This document shows, piece by piece, positions 53,556 to 63,266 of a stretch of 64,000 bases of DNA. The stretch is from assembly GCA_030728985.1 (NCBI GenBank), contig JANQYI010000015.1, positions 1 through 64,000 of the forward strand. Reading direction: 5' to 3'. Origin of the DNA: Burkholderiaceae bacterium (GTDB lineage: Bacteria; Pseudomonadota; Gammaproteobacteria; Burkholderiales; Burkholderiaceae_B). Below the pieces are notes generated by a model. The model made no database searches. It saw nothing but the letters and a program-made list of their open reading frames with translations, and was not told the DNA's origin. The stretch's first letter is position 1; the number at the start of each line of letters is the position of its first letter. Position numbers and translations under genes: made by a program.

Positions 53556-54310
53556 TTTGGTGGCATGCGGATAGCGCCGTCCAGACGAATTGTTTCGCCA
53601 TTAAGCATTTCATTCGTGACGATTTGGTGGACCAGCTTGGCGTAGTCTTCGGGTCTGCCAAAGCGTGAAGGGAAGGGGATACTGGCTGCGAGCGAGTCTT
53701 GAACGGCTTGCGGCATGCCAAACATCATCGGTGTGCCAAAAATGCCAGGCGCAATGGTGACGCAGCGGATGCCGAGCGGCGCGAGATCGCGTGCGACAGG
53801 CAGGGTCATGCCAACGACACCTGCTTTTGATGCGGCATACGCCGCTTGACCAATTTGTCCATCATAGGCTGCAACAGATGCAGTATTGATCAGTACGCCA
53901 CGCTCGCCCGTTGACTCCGCTTCGTTTTTACTCATGGCTTCGGCGGCAACCCGAATCATGTTGAAGCTACCGATCAAGTTGATGGAAATGACTTTTTGAA
54001 ACATATCCAAGGGGTGCGAACCATTTTTTCCGACGGTTCTGGCAGCCGGAGCGATACCCGCGCAGTTGATGAGGCCAAACAAGGCGCCAAGTTCCAGTGC
54101 GGCGGCAACAGCTGCACGCGCGTCTTGCTCTTGTGTGACATCACAATGCACATAGCGCTGAGCGAGCTCTTGGGCGAGGGCTTGACCTGCTTCGTCTTGG
54201 ACGTCGGCCAGGACGACGCGCGCACCATGGGCGCAGAGCATTTTCGCAGTACCCGCGCCTAAGCCGGAGGCGCCACCCGTAACGATGAAGACTTTATCTT
54301 TGATTTCCAT
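53552..54310 (-). CDS. short-chain dehydrogenase/reductase (3-hydroxyacyl-CoA dehydrogenase type 2-like)
   Basis: A 252-residue SDR. NAD-binding TGGASGLGAGTAK, Asp after the second strand (VLADVQ) that favours NAD over NADP, NCAGIAPA, and the catalytic Tyr-x3-Lys in AAYAASKAGV. The ending PFPSRFGRPEDYAKLV matches the HSD17B10-like group of 3-hydroxyacyl-CoA dehydrogenases. Between adk and murJ, overlapping the latter. Confidence 0.9.
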   Translation of the reverse strand: MEIKDKVFIVTGGASGLGAGTAKMLCAHGARVVLADVQDEAGQALAQELAQRYVHCDVTQEQDARAAVAAALELGALFGLINCAGIAPAARTVGKNGSHPLDMFQKVISINLIGSFNMIRVAAEAMSKNEAESTGERGVLINTASVAAYDGQIGQAAYAASKAGVVGMTLPVARDLAPLGIRCVTIAPGIFGTPMMFGMPQAVQDSLAASIPFPSRFGRPEDYAKLVHQIVTNEMLNGETIRLDGAIRMPPK

Positions 54311-54327
54311 GAGACTTTTCTTGAGGG

Positions 54328-55014
<687 letters not shown>

Positions 55015-55059
55015 TTATGCCGCATCGCAGCAGTTGACGCGGTTTAGCTTTTGTGGTGC

Positions 55060-55839
55060 TTACCCTGAGGGCGGGGCTTCACTCGTTAGAATTTGACGAA
55101 CCCGATTTAAATCATCCTGAGTATCGACGCCGATACCAGGATGAATGTCGGTCAAATGAACCGCAATGGTATGGCCATGCTCAAGCGCGCGGAGTTGCTC
55201 AAGCGATTCAATATTTTCGAGCGTCCCACGGGTCAAAGATGGGAACAACTTTAAAAAATGAACACGATAAGCGTATAAGCCGATGTGATGCAGCGCCTTG
55301 ATATTTGAACTGAGCGTTTGCGATCCATTGCTCAGAGCATCGCGATCCCAGGGGATTGGGGCGCGCGAAAAATACAGGGCTTGCGACTTTTTATCGCACA
55401 CGACTTTGACAACGTTTGGATTAAAAAAACTTGTCGGATCCGCGATTGGAGCCGCGCAGGTTGACATCGCCGCGGATGGGTGTTGAGCAAGTGAAGCGGC
55501 CACTTGATTGATCAAGACAGGATCTATCAAAGGCTCATCGCCTTGCACATTGACCACAATCCCATCGTCGGGCAACTGAAGTCGCGCGACGCTTTCCGCT
55601 AAACGATCGGTGCCGGAAGGATGGTCTTGGCGGGTCATCAACACATCGATTTTGTAAGCGCGCGCAACGCGTGCGATGGATTCATCATCGGTGGCGATGT
55701 AAACCTTTGAAGCGGCGGAGGCGGCGGCGCGTTGGGCGACACGAACGACCATCGGCGTTCCCGCGAGGTCCGCGAGCATTTTCCCCGGGAGCCTAGTTGA
55801 AGCCTGACGTGCGGGAATAATGACTGTAAACGGATGCAT
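55060..55839 (-). CDS. kdsB: 3-deoxy-manno-octulosonate cytidylyltransferase
   Basis: A 259-residue enzyme that makes CMP-Kdo for lipopolysaccharide. N-terminal IPARQASTRLPGKMLADL is the nucleotide site, and NVQGDEPLI and RAPIPWDRD complete the signature. It follows the Trm112-family gene by 18 bases. Confidence 0.96.
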   Translation of the reverse strand: MHPFTVIIPARQASTRLPGKMLADLAGTPMVVRVAQRAAASAASKVYIATDDESIARVARAYKIDVLMTRQDHPSGTDRLAESVARLQLPDDGIVVNVQGDEPLIDPVLINQVAASLAQHPSAAMSTCAAPIADPTSFFNPNVVKVVCDKKSQALYFSRAPIPWDRDALSNGSQTLSSNIKALHHIGLYAYRVHFLKLFPSLTRGTLENIESLEQLRALEHGHTIAVHLTDIHPGIGVDTQDDLNRVRQILTSEAPPSG

Positions 55840-55857
55840 GCGGATGTCCGGGGGACT

Positions 55858-56049
55858 TTAGGCTTTTTCGGGAAGGTCTTCGGAGTCAGGCAGGAGCCGC
55901 ACCTGTGACTCAAGCATGACAGGTACGCCATCTCTGACCGGAAACGCCAGTCGTTCTACGCGGCAAACCAACTCCGTGTGATCGGCGTTTGAATAGAGGC
56001 GACCCTTGCAGAGAGGGCAGACAATAAGATCTAAAAGACGTGTTTGCAT
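55858..56049 (-). CDS. Trm112-family (YcaR-like) zinc-ribbon protein
   Basis: A 63-residue protein from ATG 56049. It reads LLDLIVCPLCKGRL, then ELVC and FPVRDGVPVML, the Trm112/UPF0434 signature with CPxC. In proteobacteria the gene is normally found between lpxK and kdsB, as here. Its exact role is not settled. Confidence 0.92.
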   Translation of the reverse strand: MQTRLLDLIVCPLCKGRLYSNADHTELVCRVERLAFPVRDGVPVMLESQVRLLPDSEDLPEKA

Positions 56050-56062
56050 CTTTGTATTGTAA

Positions 56063-57163
56063 TCAATCGCCGCGTGTACGCACAGCTTTTGCCAATAACT
56101 GATGATCCAGCCAACATATGAATTCGGGATCCGAGAAGCGCATTTCAGCCTCTGCAACCCAAAGGCGCTTATCCGCTGTATTTTCGCACTTGACGGCGTC
56201 TTTGGACGTCATCAGAACGATATCGGAATCCAAGTTGTTGAAAAATGGAGGCGAAAAGACGAAATGATCTGCTAAAGCCTTCGAATGCGCGAGCGTAAGC
56301 CCCATATTTTCAAGCGTTAAAAAAAATCGCGAAGGGTTCGCGATTCCTGCGATAGCGATTACTTTTTTCTCTTTGGCGAATTGAACAAAACGATGTGTTT
56401 CTAATACTTGCCCAGTGACGAGGTTTCTAAAGCGCTCAACACGAAGAGAGGCTTTGGTGAGTCGAGCCAATCCCGTACTCAGTTGCCCGCCGGCGAGCAA
56501 GGCGGATTGTTTTTTGATGGCTAAAGGCGTGTCACCATCGATACGTGAAATAAGGGCTTGTACGGTTTTCAAGCGACTGACCGGCTCTCTCAATGGTCCG
56601 GCGGGCAAGAGCCAGCCATTGCCCGCACCACGGTTATCTTGAACGATGATTTCTATGTCGCGATAAAGGCGACGGTGTTGCAGCCCGTCATCTGAAATCA
56701 CCACATCAACCTGAGGATAGCGTTCAAGCAAGTAAAAATAAGCCTGGCTCCTGTTGGGGTGGACAGAGACTGGAGCGCCGGATTCCCGGGCGATCAGGGC
56801 AGGCTCATCCCCATAACGGTTGGCATCGAGATGACCTTGTCCCACAATCGGATGTTCGCCGATTCGGGTGCCGTATCCCCGGCTAATGACGCCGGGCTGC
56901 CAACCCAGCTCGCGGAGCTGCTGCACTAAGGCAATGACGACAGGTGTTTTTCCGGTTCCGCCGATATAGATATTTCCTACTACAACGATCGGTACGGAAA
57001 AGCGAGTATTGCTTGTTTTGAAAGGGGAGAGATGTCTTCGTAATTTTAAAAGTAGCCCAAATATCAGGGCGAGCGGTGCCATCGTCCATGCCCAAATACC
57101 TCGGCGCTGCCACTGGCGTTCCAACCAATGTTCGATCTTCGCTCGCAACGGCATGAAACTCAC
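56063..57163 (-). CDS. lpxK: tetraacyldisaccharide 4'-kinase
   Basis: A 366-residue inner-membrane-bound kinase that phosphorylates the lipid A precursor. One N-terminal hydrophobic anchor (about 24-40), the Walker A GNIYIGGTGKTP, and DDGLQHRRLYRD. GTG 57163 overlaps the exbD stop (GTGA) with AGG 7 bases upstream; ATG 57154 is possible. Confidence 0.94.
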   Translation of the reverse strand: MSFMPLRAKIEHWLERQWQRRGIWAWTMAPLALIFGLLLKLRRHLSPFKTSNTRFSVPIVVVGNIYIGGTGKTPVVIALVQQLRELGWQPGVISRGYGTRIGEHPIVGQGHLDANRYGDEPALIARESGAPVSVHPNRSQAYFYLLERYPQVDVVISDDGLQHRRLYRDIEIIVQDNRGAGNGWLLPAGPLREPVSRLKTVQALISRIDGDTPLAIKKQSALLAGGQLSTGLARLTKASLRVERFRNLVTGQVLETHRFVQFAKEKKVIAIAGIANPSRFFLTLENMGLTLAHSKALADHFVFSPPFFNNLDSDIVLMTSKDAVKCENTADKRLWVAEAEMRFSDPEFICWLDHQLLAKAVRTRGD

Positions 57164-57564
57164 TGGGAGACCTGAGTGACAAAGTGTACTTTGCTCATTC
57201 CTGCCTCTCGCGCAGCCTGCATGGCGTGGATCACGGCTTGGTGAGGAGCCATTGCATCGGCGCGAATCAGTAACGCACGATCTGTTTGGCCTGAGCTTTG
57301 CGCTTTGAGGCGTGTGACAAGTTCGTTTGCTGCGATGATGACACCCGCGATGGCGTAGCGTCCGTCTTGGGAAATAGAGACTTCAAGGGAGGGGGCCGTG
57401 AGTTGTTCAGCATTTGCTTGAGGTAAGGAAATTTTAAGTTGCCGCTCTTGGGTGAAGGTCGTTGTCGCCGCTAAAAAAATTAAAATCACTAACAGGACAT
57501 CAATGAGAGGGATCAAGTTGATGTCAGGACTGTCATCTGCGGAGGCGTTTGAGCGAAAGTTCAT
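57160..57564 (-). CDS. ExbD/TolR-family biopolymer transport protein (second copy)
   Basis: A 134-residue protein with one span (INLIPLIDVLLVILIFLA, conserved Asp) and a periplasmic domain. It works with the ExbB-like protein upstream, 12 bases away. This pair lies in the lpxK cluster with no Fur box nearby, unlike the tonB-linked pair at 12696-14491, and probably has a housekeeping role. Confidence 0.9.
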   Translation of the reverse strand: MNFRSNASADDSPDINLIPLIDVLLVILIFLAATTTFTQERQLKISLPQANAEQLTAPSLEVSISQDGRYAIAGVIIAANELVTRLKAQSSGQTDRALLIRADAMAPHQAVIHAMQAAREAGMSKVHFVTQVSQ

Positions 57565-57576
57565 GCCGCGACAAGC

Positions 57577-58167
57577 TTAAAGATGTTGAGCAACATGTCG
57601 GGTAGCTTGTTCCATTTTAAGTAAAAGAGCGTCTACCCGAGACTTGAATAATCGATGTGCCATCACAGCGGGGATCGCGATCAATATACCGAAGCCCGTG
57701 TTGTAAAGCGCGATTGAAATGCCACGTGCCAATTCGGTTGGATCGGAGCCGTCTGGTTTGTAGGCGGCAAATATTTCGATCATGCCCACGACGGTGCCAA
57801 ACAAACCCATGAGGGGCGCTAGGCTGGCCACAGTGGCTAATGCAGGCAGGTATCGTTGCAAGATGTATGCAACGTCTCGGCCCGCGTCTTCGACCGCACA
57901 TCGTCGTTCCGCCGCTGGCAAGTGTCTATGTCGTAAAAGGGCCGCGAGAATCTGTCCCAACGCAGAGGAGCTATGCAGTTTTTCAATGGCTTCTGGGGTA
58001 TCTGCTTTGGCTCTGACCATTTGAATAACTTGGGTGGGTAGTTCGCTGGGAATGAGGCGCGTAGCATTGAGGCTAAAGGCGCGCTCGATGACGATCGCTA
58101 AACCAACGATTGAAAGGGCGATGAGAAGCCAGATGGGCCAACCCGCCTGAATGACAATTGATTGCAA
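57577..58167 (-). CDS. ExbB/TolQ-family proton channel protein (second copy)
   Basis: A 196-residue protein with three spans. The segment PLMGLFGTVVGMIEIFAAY and GFGILIAIPAVMAHR are the channel helices. First gene of exbB-exbD-lpxK-Trm112-kdsB-adk on the minus strand. Confidence 0.9.
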   Translation of the reverse strand: MQSIVIQAGWPIWLLIALSIVGLAIVIERAFSLNATRLIPSELPTQVIQMVRAKADTPEAIEKLHSSSALGQILAALLRHRHLPAAERRCAVEDAGRDVAYILQRYLPALATVASLAPLMGLFGTVVGMIEIFAAYKPDGSDPTELARGISIALYNTGFGILIAIPAVMAHRLFKSRVDALLLKMEQATRHVAQHL

Positions 58168-58264
58168 AAAGTAACCTCTCTAGCCTTTGAGTAAACAATA
58201 CAAGATAATGCTGGCATGGTACGGGTGCAAGGTGACACTTGGCAAGCCAAACACATCTTCAAAA

Positions 58265-58287
58265 CTATCCACAGAACTTGTGGATAA
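58265..58287. promoter_or_regulatory. inverted pair of DnaA-box-like sites
   Basis: CTATCCACA (58265-58273, one mismatch to TTATCCACA) and TGTGGATAA (58279-58287, a perfect box in reverse) with a 5-base spacer. They also form an 8-base perfect hairpin TATCCACA-GAACT-TGTGGATA. A third one-mismatch site, TGTGGACAA, is at 58477-58485. Confidence 0.5.
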
Positions 58288-58319
58288 TTCTGTGTGCATC
58301 TTCGGAAATGATGGAAAAT

Positions 58320-58369
58320 GGGTGCTCAGAGGCAAATGCTTAAAAATTGAGCACCCCAAGCATTTTTTT
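58320..58369 (+). terminator. two mutually exclusive hairpins, the second terminator-like, in the xseA leader
   Basis: Hairpin 1 pairs GGGTGCTCA (58320-58328) with TGAGCACCC (58348-58356). Hairpin 2 pairs AAATGCTT (58334-58341) with AAGCATTT (58358-58365), followed by T bases to 58369. The arms interleave, so only one can form unless as a pseudoknot. The layout resembles an attenuator or the end of a small RNA on the plus strand. Confidence 0.5.
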
Positions 58370-58503
58370 ATCATTCTTAAATAAAATCAATGACTTATGA
58401 GTTTTGTCTCAAGTGTTTGTGTATTTAAAACAATATATCCTTTCACCATAAACACTTATTACAGATTTATTACGTTTGTGGACAATATTTGGTGTAGAAC
58501 CTT

Positions 58504-59871
58504 ATGGCGCTTAACAGTCAACAAGATCATCCAGCATTGGCGCGGGACGTTCTGACAGTTTCTGAATTAAATCAAGCAGTCGCTCGTCTTTTGGAGGACA
58601 GCTTTGATGTGAGTTGGATTCGGGGCGAAATTTCCAATTTTACGCCCGCAGCCTCTGGTCATTGGTATTTCACACTTAAGGACAGCAGTGCCTCGGTCAG
58701 GGCGGTGATGTTTAGAAGCAAGGCTGCAGCTGTGGGCTTTGTTCCCAAATCGGGGGATTCGATCGAGCTCAAAGGCCGTGTCACTTTGTATGAGGCCCGT
58801 GGCGAGTATCAAATCCAGGCCGAGCAGCTCAGGCGCGCAGGTTTAGGATCCTTATTCGAGGCCTTTGTCGCTCTGAAAAATAAGCTCGAGCTAGAGGGTC
58901 TATTTGATCCGACTTTTAAACGACAGATCGCGGAACATCCAAGGGCGATTGGCGTGGTGACTTCGCTTTCGGCGGCGGCCCTTCGCGACGTATTAACGGC
59001 GTTGGCGCGCCGCGCGCCGCATGTTCCTGTCGTGATTTATCCTGCCATGGTTCAAGGCGCGGGCGCAGCGCTAGAACTAAGACAAGCATTGGCGCTTGCC
59101 AACGCCCGAAAGGAGGTTGAGACGCTTTTGCTTGTGAGAGGCGGCGGCAGTATCGAGGATCTCTGGAGCTTTAATGACGAAGCCTTGGCGCGTGATATCT
59201 CCGCGAGCGAAATCCCTGTCGTGTCTGGGGTGGGGCACGAAACTGATTTCACGATTGCCGATTTCGTGGCTGATTTGCGAGCCCCGACGCCAACAGCTGC
59301 GGCTGAGCTTGTCTGCGTTGCACGCAGCGAACTGTTGGAGCGCGTATCCCGGGTGAACCAACACTTGCTTAGTGTGATCCAGCGCAAGCTCGATAGGCTG
59401 TCCCAGCGCGTGGATCGCGTAGCGATGGGCGTCGTGTCACCTGCTCAGCGACTTTCCCATCAGAAAGAAAGGCTCAGCAGTCTTGTTTTTAGATTGCGTG
59501 CTGCATCGCAAAAAACGTTTCAGCAAGTCCGCACTCACACCGAACGTGTCCAAGCGCGTTTAAACGTTGTCTTGCCAGAGCTGCGTGTTCATCGCGCGGG
59601 TCTTGCCAGATCAATGACTGCACTGGGCGTCTGTCAACGCAGGTTGCTCGAGATGCGACATGCCCGTATTGATGGGCTTGAGGCTCAGATACGGGCCTTA
59701 AGCCCCGAGCAAACGTTAGGTCGCGGGTATGCCATTGTTCGAAGTCACGATGGTCGCGTGGTGCGTTCAAATCACGATCTTCAGCTCGGGCAAGTGTTGG
59801 AGGTCAGCCTCGCTCAAGGCGCCACCTCTGTCCAGGTACAAAAACTTTACAACCCAGAGGGTGGTGTCTGA
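58504..59871 (+). CDS. xseA: exodeoxyribonuclease VII large subunit
   Basis: A 455-residue nuclease subunit. N-terminal OB-fold (LLEDSFDVSWIRGEISNF and GHWYFTLKD), then the catalytic region with GVVTSLSAAALRD, LLVRGGGSIEDLWSFNDE and SGVGHETDFTIADFVADLRAPTPTA split across the core, and a long coiled-coil C-terminus. It degrades single-stranded DNA with XseB, which is not in the window. Confidence 0.95.
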   Translation: MALNSQQDHPALARDVLTVSELNQAVARLLEDSFDVSWIRGEISNFTPAASGHWYFTLKDSSASVRAVMFRSKAAAVGFVPKSGDSIELKGRVTLYEARGEYQIQAEQLRRAGLGSLFEAFVALKNKLELEGLFDPTFKRQIAEHPRAIGVVTSLSAAALRDVLTALARRAPHVPVVIYPAMVQGAGAALELRQALALANARKEVETLLLVRGGGSIEDLWSFNDEALARDISASEIPVVSGVGHETDFTIADFVADLRAPTPTAAAELVCVARSELLERVSRVNQHLLSVIQRKLDRLSQRVDRVAMGVVSPAQRLSHQKERLSSLVFRLRAASQKTFQQVRTHTERVQARLNVVLPELRVHRAGLARSMTALGVCQRRLLEMRHARIDGLEAQIRALSPEQTLGRGYAIVRSHDGRVVRSNHDLQLGQVLEVSLAQGATSVQVQKLYNPEGGV

Positions 59872-59987
59872 CTGGGCTGTAGTCTGTTAACCCTTGTCAG
59901 CGAAGGGGTTGTAGCCAGTAGATCCTTGTGTCCGATACAATAACCCGAACATTTTGATTTACCCACATTCAAGAGGACTTTGCAGCA

Positions 59988-60566
59988 ATGGCCCATACTC
60001 TCCCAGCTCTGCCCTATGCCATGGATGCCCTGGCACCCATCATTTCCAAAGAAACGCTTGAGTTCCACTACGGCAAGCATCATCAAACCTACGTGACCAA
60101 CTTGAACAACCTCATTCCTGGTACTGAGTTTGAGTCAGCTTCGCTTGAAGATATCGTTAAAAAATCTTCTGGTGGTGTCTTTAATAATGCCGCTCAAGTT
60201 TGGAACCACACGTTCTACTGGAACAGTATGGCTCCCAATGCGGGTGGTGAGCCCACGGGCAAACTGGCCGACGCCATCAATGCAAAATGGGGCAGTGTGG
60301 CCGCCTTCAAAGAAGCGTTTAACAAGTCCGCCGCTGGCAATTTTGGCTCTGGCTGGACCTGGCTTGTTAAAAAAGCGGATGGCTCGCTCGATATCGTCAA
60401 TACAAGCAATGCAGCAACGCCGCTCACCACGACAGATGTAGCGCTGCTGACCTGTGACGTTTGGGAACATGCTTACTACATCGACTACCGAAATGCGCGT
60501 CCCAAGTATCTGGAGAGCTTTTGGAGCTTGGTCAACTGGTCCTTTGCCGCTAAAAATCTCGGCTGA
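59988..60566 (+). CDS. sodB: iron-type superoxide dismutase
   Basis: A 192-residue Fe/Mn-family enzyme. Metal ligands: His in KHHQTYV, His in WNHTFYW, Asp and His in [23 protein letters not shown] favours the iron form. Cytoplasmic; converts superoxide to peroxide and oxygen. Own terminator downstream. Confidence 0.95.
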   Translation: MAHTLPALPYAMDALAPIISKETLEFHYGKHHQTYVTNLNNLIPGTEFESASLEDIVKKSSGGVFNNAAQVWNHTFYWNSMAPNAGGEPTGKLADAINAKWGSVAAFKEAFNKSAAGNFGSGWTWLVKKADGSLDIVNTSNAATPLTTTDVALLTCDVWEHAYYIDYRNARPKYLESFWSLVNWSFAAKNLG

Positions 60567-60584
60567 GCACGCTGACTTGATTAA

Positions 60585-60612
60585 ACCGGCCTGTATTGGC
60601 CGGTTTTTTTTT
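60585..60612 (+). terminator. intrinsic terminator of sodB
   Basis: AACCGGCC (60585-60592), loop TGTATT, GGCCGGTT (60599-60606) followed by eight T bases including the stem end. Confidence 0.93.
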
Positions 60613-60671
60613 GTCTTTTTTTTGCGCTAAGATTTGGTCAGAAACTGACAACATTGAAAAAGAGACTCCTC

Positions 60672-61877
60672 ATGGACAAACACGCTTATATTTGTGATGC
60701 AATTCGTACCCCTTTTGGACGCTATGCGGGCGCGCTGGCGTTAGTGCGCCCCGATGATTTGGCGTCTATTCCCGTGCGTGCTTTGGCCGAGCGTAATCCG
60801 AGCGTGAAATGGGAAGAGCTTGACGATGCTCTGATGGGTTGCGCGAACCAAGCAGGTGAGGATAATCGTAATGTCGCTCGCATGGCTACGCTGCTAGCTG
60901 GTTTGCCAGACGTGGTGCCTGGTGGCACGATTAATCGCTTGTGCGGATCGGGAATGGATGCGATTGGTACGGCTGCGCGCGCGATTCGCGCCGGTGATGC
61001 CTCTTTCATGTTGGCGGGTGGTGTTGAGAGCATGACCCGCGCTCCTTTTGTGATGGGCAAGGCTGATTCAGCCTTTTCACGCAACGCAGCGATTTTCGAT
61101 ACGACGATTGGCTGGCGTTTTGTAAACAAACTGATGAAAGCAAAGTACGGTGTCGACTCGATGCCCGAAACAGCCGAAAATGTTGCGGATCAATTCAGTA
61201 TTTCGCGCGCGGACCAAGATCTGTTCGCGATGGCAAGCCAGGAAAAAACAGCCGCGGCACAAAAGAGCGGCTATTTCGATAGCGAGATTGTTTCGGTCAG
61301 CATCGCTCAAAAGAAAGGGGATGCGTTGATTGTGAGTCGCGATGAGCATCCGCGCCAAACAAGTCTTGAGTCTTTGGCAAAGCTCAAAGGCGTCGTGCGA
61401 GAGGGCGGCACTGTGACGGCAGGAAATGCTTCGGGCGTGAATGATGGCGCGGTGGCGATGTTGATTGCGCACGAGCAGGCAGCCGCGCGACACGGTCTCA
61501 AGCCGCGTGCAAGGATTGTTGCGATGGCGACAGCGGGCGTCGAACCTCGAATCATGGGAATCGGCCCCGCACCCGCGTCACAAAAAGTGTTGGCTCTTGC
61601 GGGTTTGACGCTTGCACAGATGGATGTCATCGAGCTTAATGAGGCTTTTGCCGCTCAGGGTCTCGCCGTTTTGCGCATGCTTGGCATCGCGGATAACGAC
61701 CCGCGCGTGAATCCTAACGGCGGAGCCATCGCGCTGGGACATCCGCTAGGCGCAAGTGGCGCTCGCCTGGTGATGACGGCTGTGCACCAGCTCGAGGTGA
61801 CAGGAGGACGCTACGGGCTTTGCACAATGTGCATTGGTGTCGGGCAAGGTATTGCTTTGATTGTTGAACGCGTCTAA
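60672..61877 (+). CDS. pcaF: 3-oxoadipyl-CoA thiolase
   Basis: A 401-residue thiolase from ATG 60672. The acyl-binding Cys is in NRLCGSGMDAI, the catalytic His in GGAIALGHPLG and the second Cys in CTMCIGVGQG. The long match of CANQAGEDNRNVARMA and SMPETAENVADQF to the PcaF/PaaJ group points to cleavage of 3-oxoadipyl-CoA to succinyl-CoA and acetyl-CoA in aromatic breakdown. No other aromatic genes are next to it, so acetyl-CoA C-acyltransferase with broader use cannot be ruled out. Confidence 0.88.
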   Translation: MDKHAYICDAIRTPFGRYAGALALVRPDDLASIPVRALAERNPSVKWEELDDALMGCANQAGEDNRNVARMATLLAGLPDVVPGGTINRLCGSGMDAIGTAARAIRAGDASFMLAGGVESMTRAPFVMGKADSAFSRNAAIFDTTIGWRFVNKLMKAKYGVDSMPETAENVADQFSISRADQDLFAMASQEKTAAAQKSGYFDSEIVSVSIAQKKGDALIVSRDEHPRQTSLESLAKLKGVVREGGTVTAGNASGVNDGAVAMLIAHEQAAARHGLKPRARIVAMATAGVEPRIMGIGPAPASQKVLALAGLTLAQMDVIELNEAFAAQGLAVLRMLGIADNDPRVNPNGGAIALGHPLGASGARLVMTAVHQLEVTGGRYGLCTMCIGVGQGIALIVERV

Positions 61878-61903
61878 CAGGCACTATGTGCGTTTACGAG
61901 AAG

Positions 61904-61935
61904 ATACTCGGTCACTGCAGACCGAGTATTTTTTT
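61904..61935 (+). terminator. strong intrinsic terminator after the thiolase gene
   Basis: ATACTCGGTC (61904-61913), loop ACTGCA, GACCGAGTAT (61920-61929), then T bases. A perfect 10-base stem. It overlaps the last codons and stop of the convergent DUF192 gene. Confidence 0.93.
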
Positions 61936-62382
61936 GCCTGCAGACATGCCCCGCGCAGCAAACCAACCTTGCTCCATTTCTAGCGCCAGTCTGACAGGTT
62001 TGTTTGAGCAGTGGGTCTGATCAGTTTGTGGTGTCATATCCATGATTTGGATAATCGTGCCATCGTCTTGCAGAAAGGCGATCGACAAGGGAATGAATGT
62101 ATTGCGCATCCAGAAACACCGGACGTTCGCTTGGTCAAAGATAAAAAGCATTCCGTGATTTGGGGCGAGCGCTTTACGAAACATCAGTCCAGTTGTTCGA
62201 GTCTGAGGGGTGGCCGCGACCTCAGCTTGAATGATATGCATGCCTGCGGTCAGTCGTTTGATCGGCAGAGTAGGATTGGCTTGACCATAGGCTGTGGCCA
62301 TGAAAGTAAAAACGCTACAAAATAAAACAAACAGCTTGACCATCAGGTCGCGCTGTTTACCATGCGGGAACCGTCTATGCAT
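61912..62382 (-). CDS. DUF192-family exported protein
   Basis: A 156-residue protein. The N-terminus has a basic stretch then a hydrophobic signal segment ending about residue 33 (Tyr-Gly-Gln); ATG 62343 is an alternative start that gives a more compact signal peptide. The mature part has TRTTGLMFRKAL, HGMLFIFDQ and FWMRNTFIPLSIAFL, the DUF192 signature. Function unknown; periplasmic. Confidence 0.87.
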   Translation of the reverse strand: MHRRFPHGKQRDLMVKLFVLFCSVFTFMATAYGQANPTLPIKRLTAGMHIIQAEVAATPQTRTTGLMFRKALAPNHGMLFIFDQANVRCFWMRNTFIPLSIAFLQDDGTIIQIMDMTPQTDQTHCSNKPVRLALEMEQGWFAARGMSAGKKILGLQ

Positions 62383-62417
62383 TGCGTAGTATCCAAGGGG
62401 TTATTCACCCCAACCGC

Positions 62418-62651
62418 TTAGGCAGCAGTTATATTTGTAGCCTGTTTTCCCTTAGGACCCTGAGTGACTTCAAAGGCGACTTTTTGGCCTTCTTTGAGTG
62501 TTTTAAACCCATTCATCTGGATCGCTGAAAAATGTGCAAACAGGTCTTCTCCGCCGTCATCGGGCGTAACAAATCCAAAGCCTTTTGCGTCGTTGAACCA
62601 TTTGACGGTTCCGGTAACTTTAGGGCCATTGCTTGTGGTCGAGTCTGACAT
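62418..62651 (-). CDS. cspA: cold-shock-domain protein (CspA family)
   Basis: A 77-residue RNA-binding protein. RNP1 is KGFGFVTP and RNP2 DLFAHFS; it starts [14 protein letters not shown] after a short extra N-terminus. It acts as an RNA chaperone or transcription antiterminator. Confidence 0.93.
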   Translation of the reverse strand: MSDSTTSNGPKVTGTVKWFNDAKGFGFVTPDDGGEDLFAHFSAIQMNGFKTLKEGQKVAFEVTQGPKGKQATNITAA

Positions 62652-62890
62652 ACCGACTGCCTCTTCTGTGCGTTGTATAAATCAAACGGAAAACTGATCA
62701 AAAGCGTATGCTTATTACTATCTGCTTCCGGCATCTTGACACCCATCAAATTTTGGATGTTTCACGATGTTCGTTAGATTTAACAAGTTCGTCAAGTATC
62801 GGTTTGCCTAGTATTGTTTACCATTAAGCCAAATTTTGTATCAAACTGGTCTATAAAATGATGAATCCCTCCTAATTTGAGCTGTTGACT
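62652..62890. promoter_or_regulatory. divergent cspA / clpS regulatory region
   Basis: A 239-base spacer. The cspA side should contain its long untranslated leader, as usual for cold-shock genes. No hairpin with a T run and no clear promoter hexamer pair was found. Confidence 0.4.
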
Positions 62891-63214
62891 ATGCCCGCAC
62901 GTACTACTTCTAGCCCGGATCTTGTTGTTGAGAAGCAAAGCGCCAAAACGGCGCCACCCCCGATGTACAAGGTTATTTTGCTCAATGACGACTACACCCC
63001 GATGGAGTTTGTCGTCCATGTACTGCAAAAGTTTTTTAATAAAGGTCAGCAAGAAGCCATGAGAATCATGTTGCAAGTTCACCACGAAGGCAAAGGGATT
63101 TGTGGGGTTTACCCGCACGATATTGCGGCGAGTCGTATCGCTCAGGTCGCGCAACACGCCAGGACGCGTCAACATCCGTTGCAATGCGTTATGGAACCGG
63201 CAAGTGACAATTAA
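62891..63214 (+). CDS. clpS: ATP-dependent Clp protease adaptor ClpS
   Basis: A 107-residue adaptor from ATG 62891. [20 protein letters not shown] carries the N-degron-binding Asn-Asp-Asp, and [17 protein letters not shown] completes the fold. It delivers N-end-rule substrates to ClpAP. The clpA gene follows by 52 bases. Confidence 0.96.
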   Translation: MPARTTSSPDLVVEKQSAKTAPPPMYKVILLNDDYTPMEFVVHVLQKFFNKGQQEAMRIMLQVHHEGKGICGVYPHDIAASRIAQVAQHARTRQHPLQCVMEPASDN

Positions 63215-63266
63215 GGCATAGAATGCAATTTAACGATGTAACACTTGATAGAACGTCGGAGGAAAT

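Larger units (their letters stand above)
58168..58503. promoter_or_regulatory. 336-base gene-free region with DnaA-box-like sites and nested hairpins
   Basis: Between divergent exbB and xseA. It contains the palindrome TTGGC-AA-GCCAA (58239-58250), a pair of inverted DnaA-box-like sites (58265-58287), two overlapping hairpins (58320-58369), a third box-like site (58477-58485), and long AT-rich stretches. Short open frames run through it in both directions without a ribosome binding site. Confidence 0.55.

Noticed and set aside
58187-58384. 65-codon open frame in the xseA leader
   Set aside because: Starts with a poor codon without ribosome binding site and runs through the hairpins; an open frame of the same size runs on the opposite strand, as expected by chance.
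58168-58503. Replication origin (oriC) because of DnaA-box-like sites
   Set aside because: Only one perfect box and two near matches, no dnaA, dnaN, gidA or parAB genes nearby, and the chromosomal origin in this group lies at dnaA. A DnaA-regulated site is kept as a finding instead.
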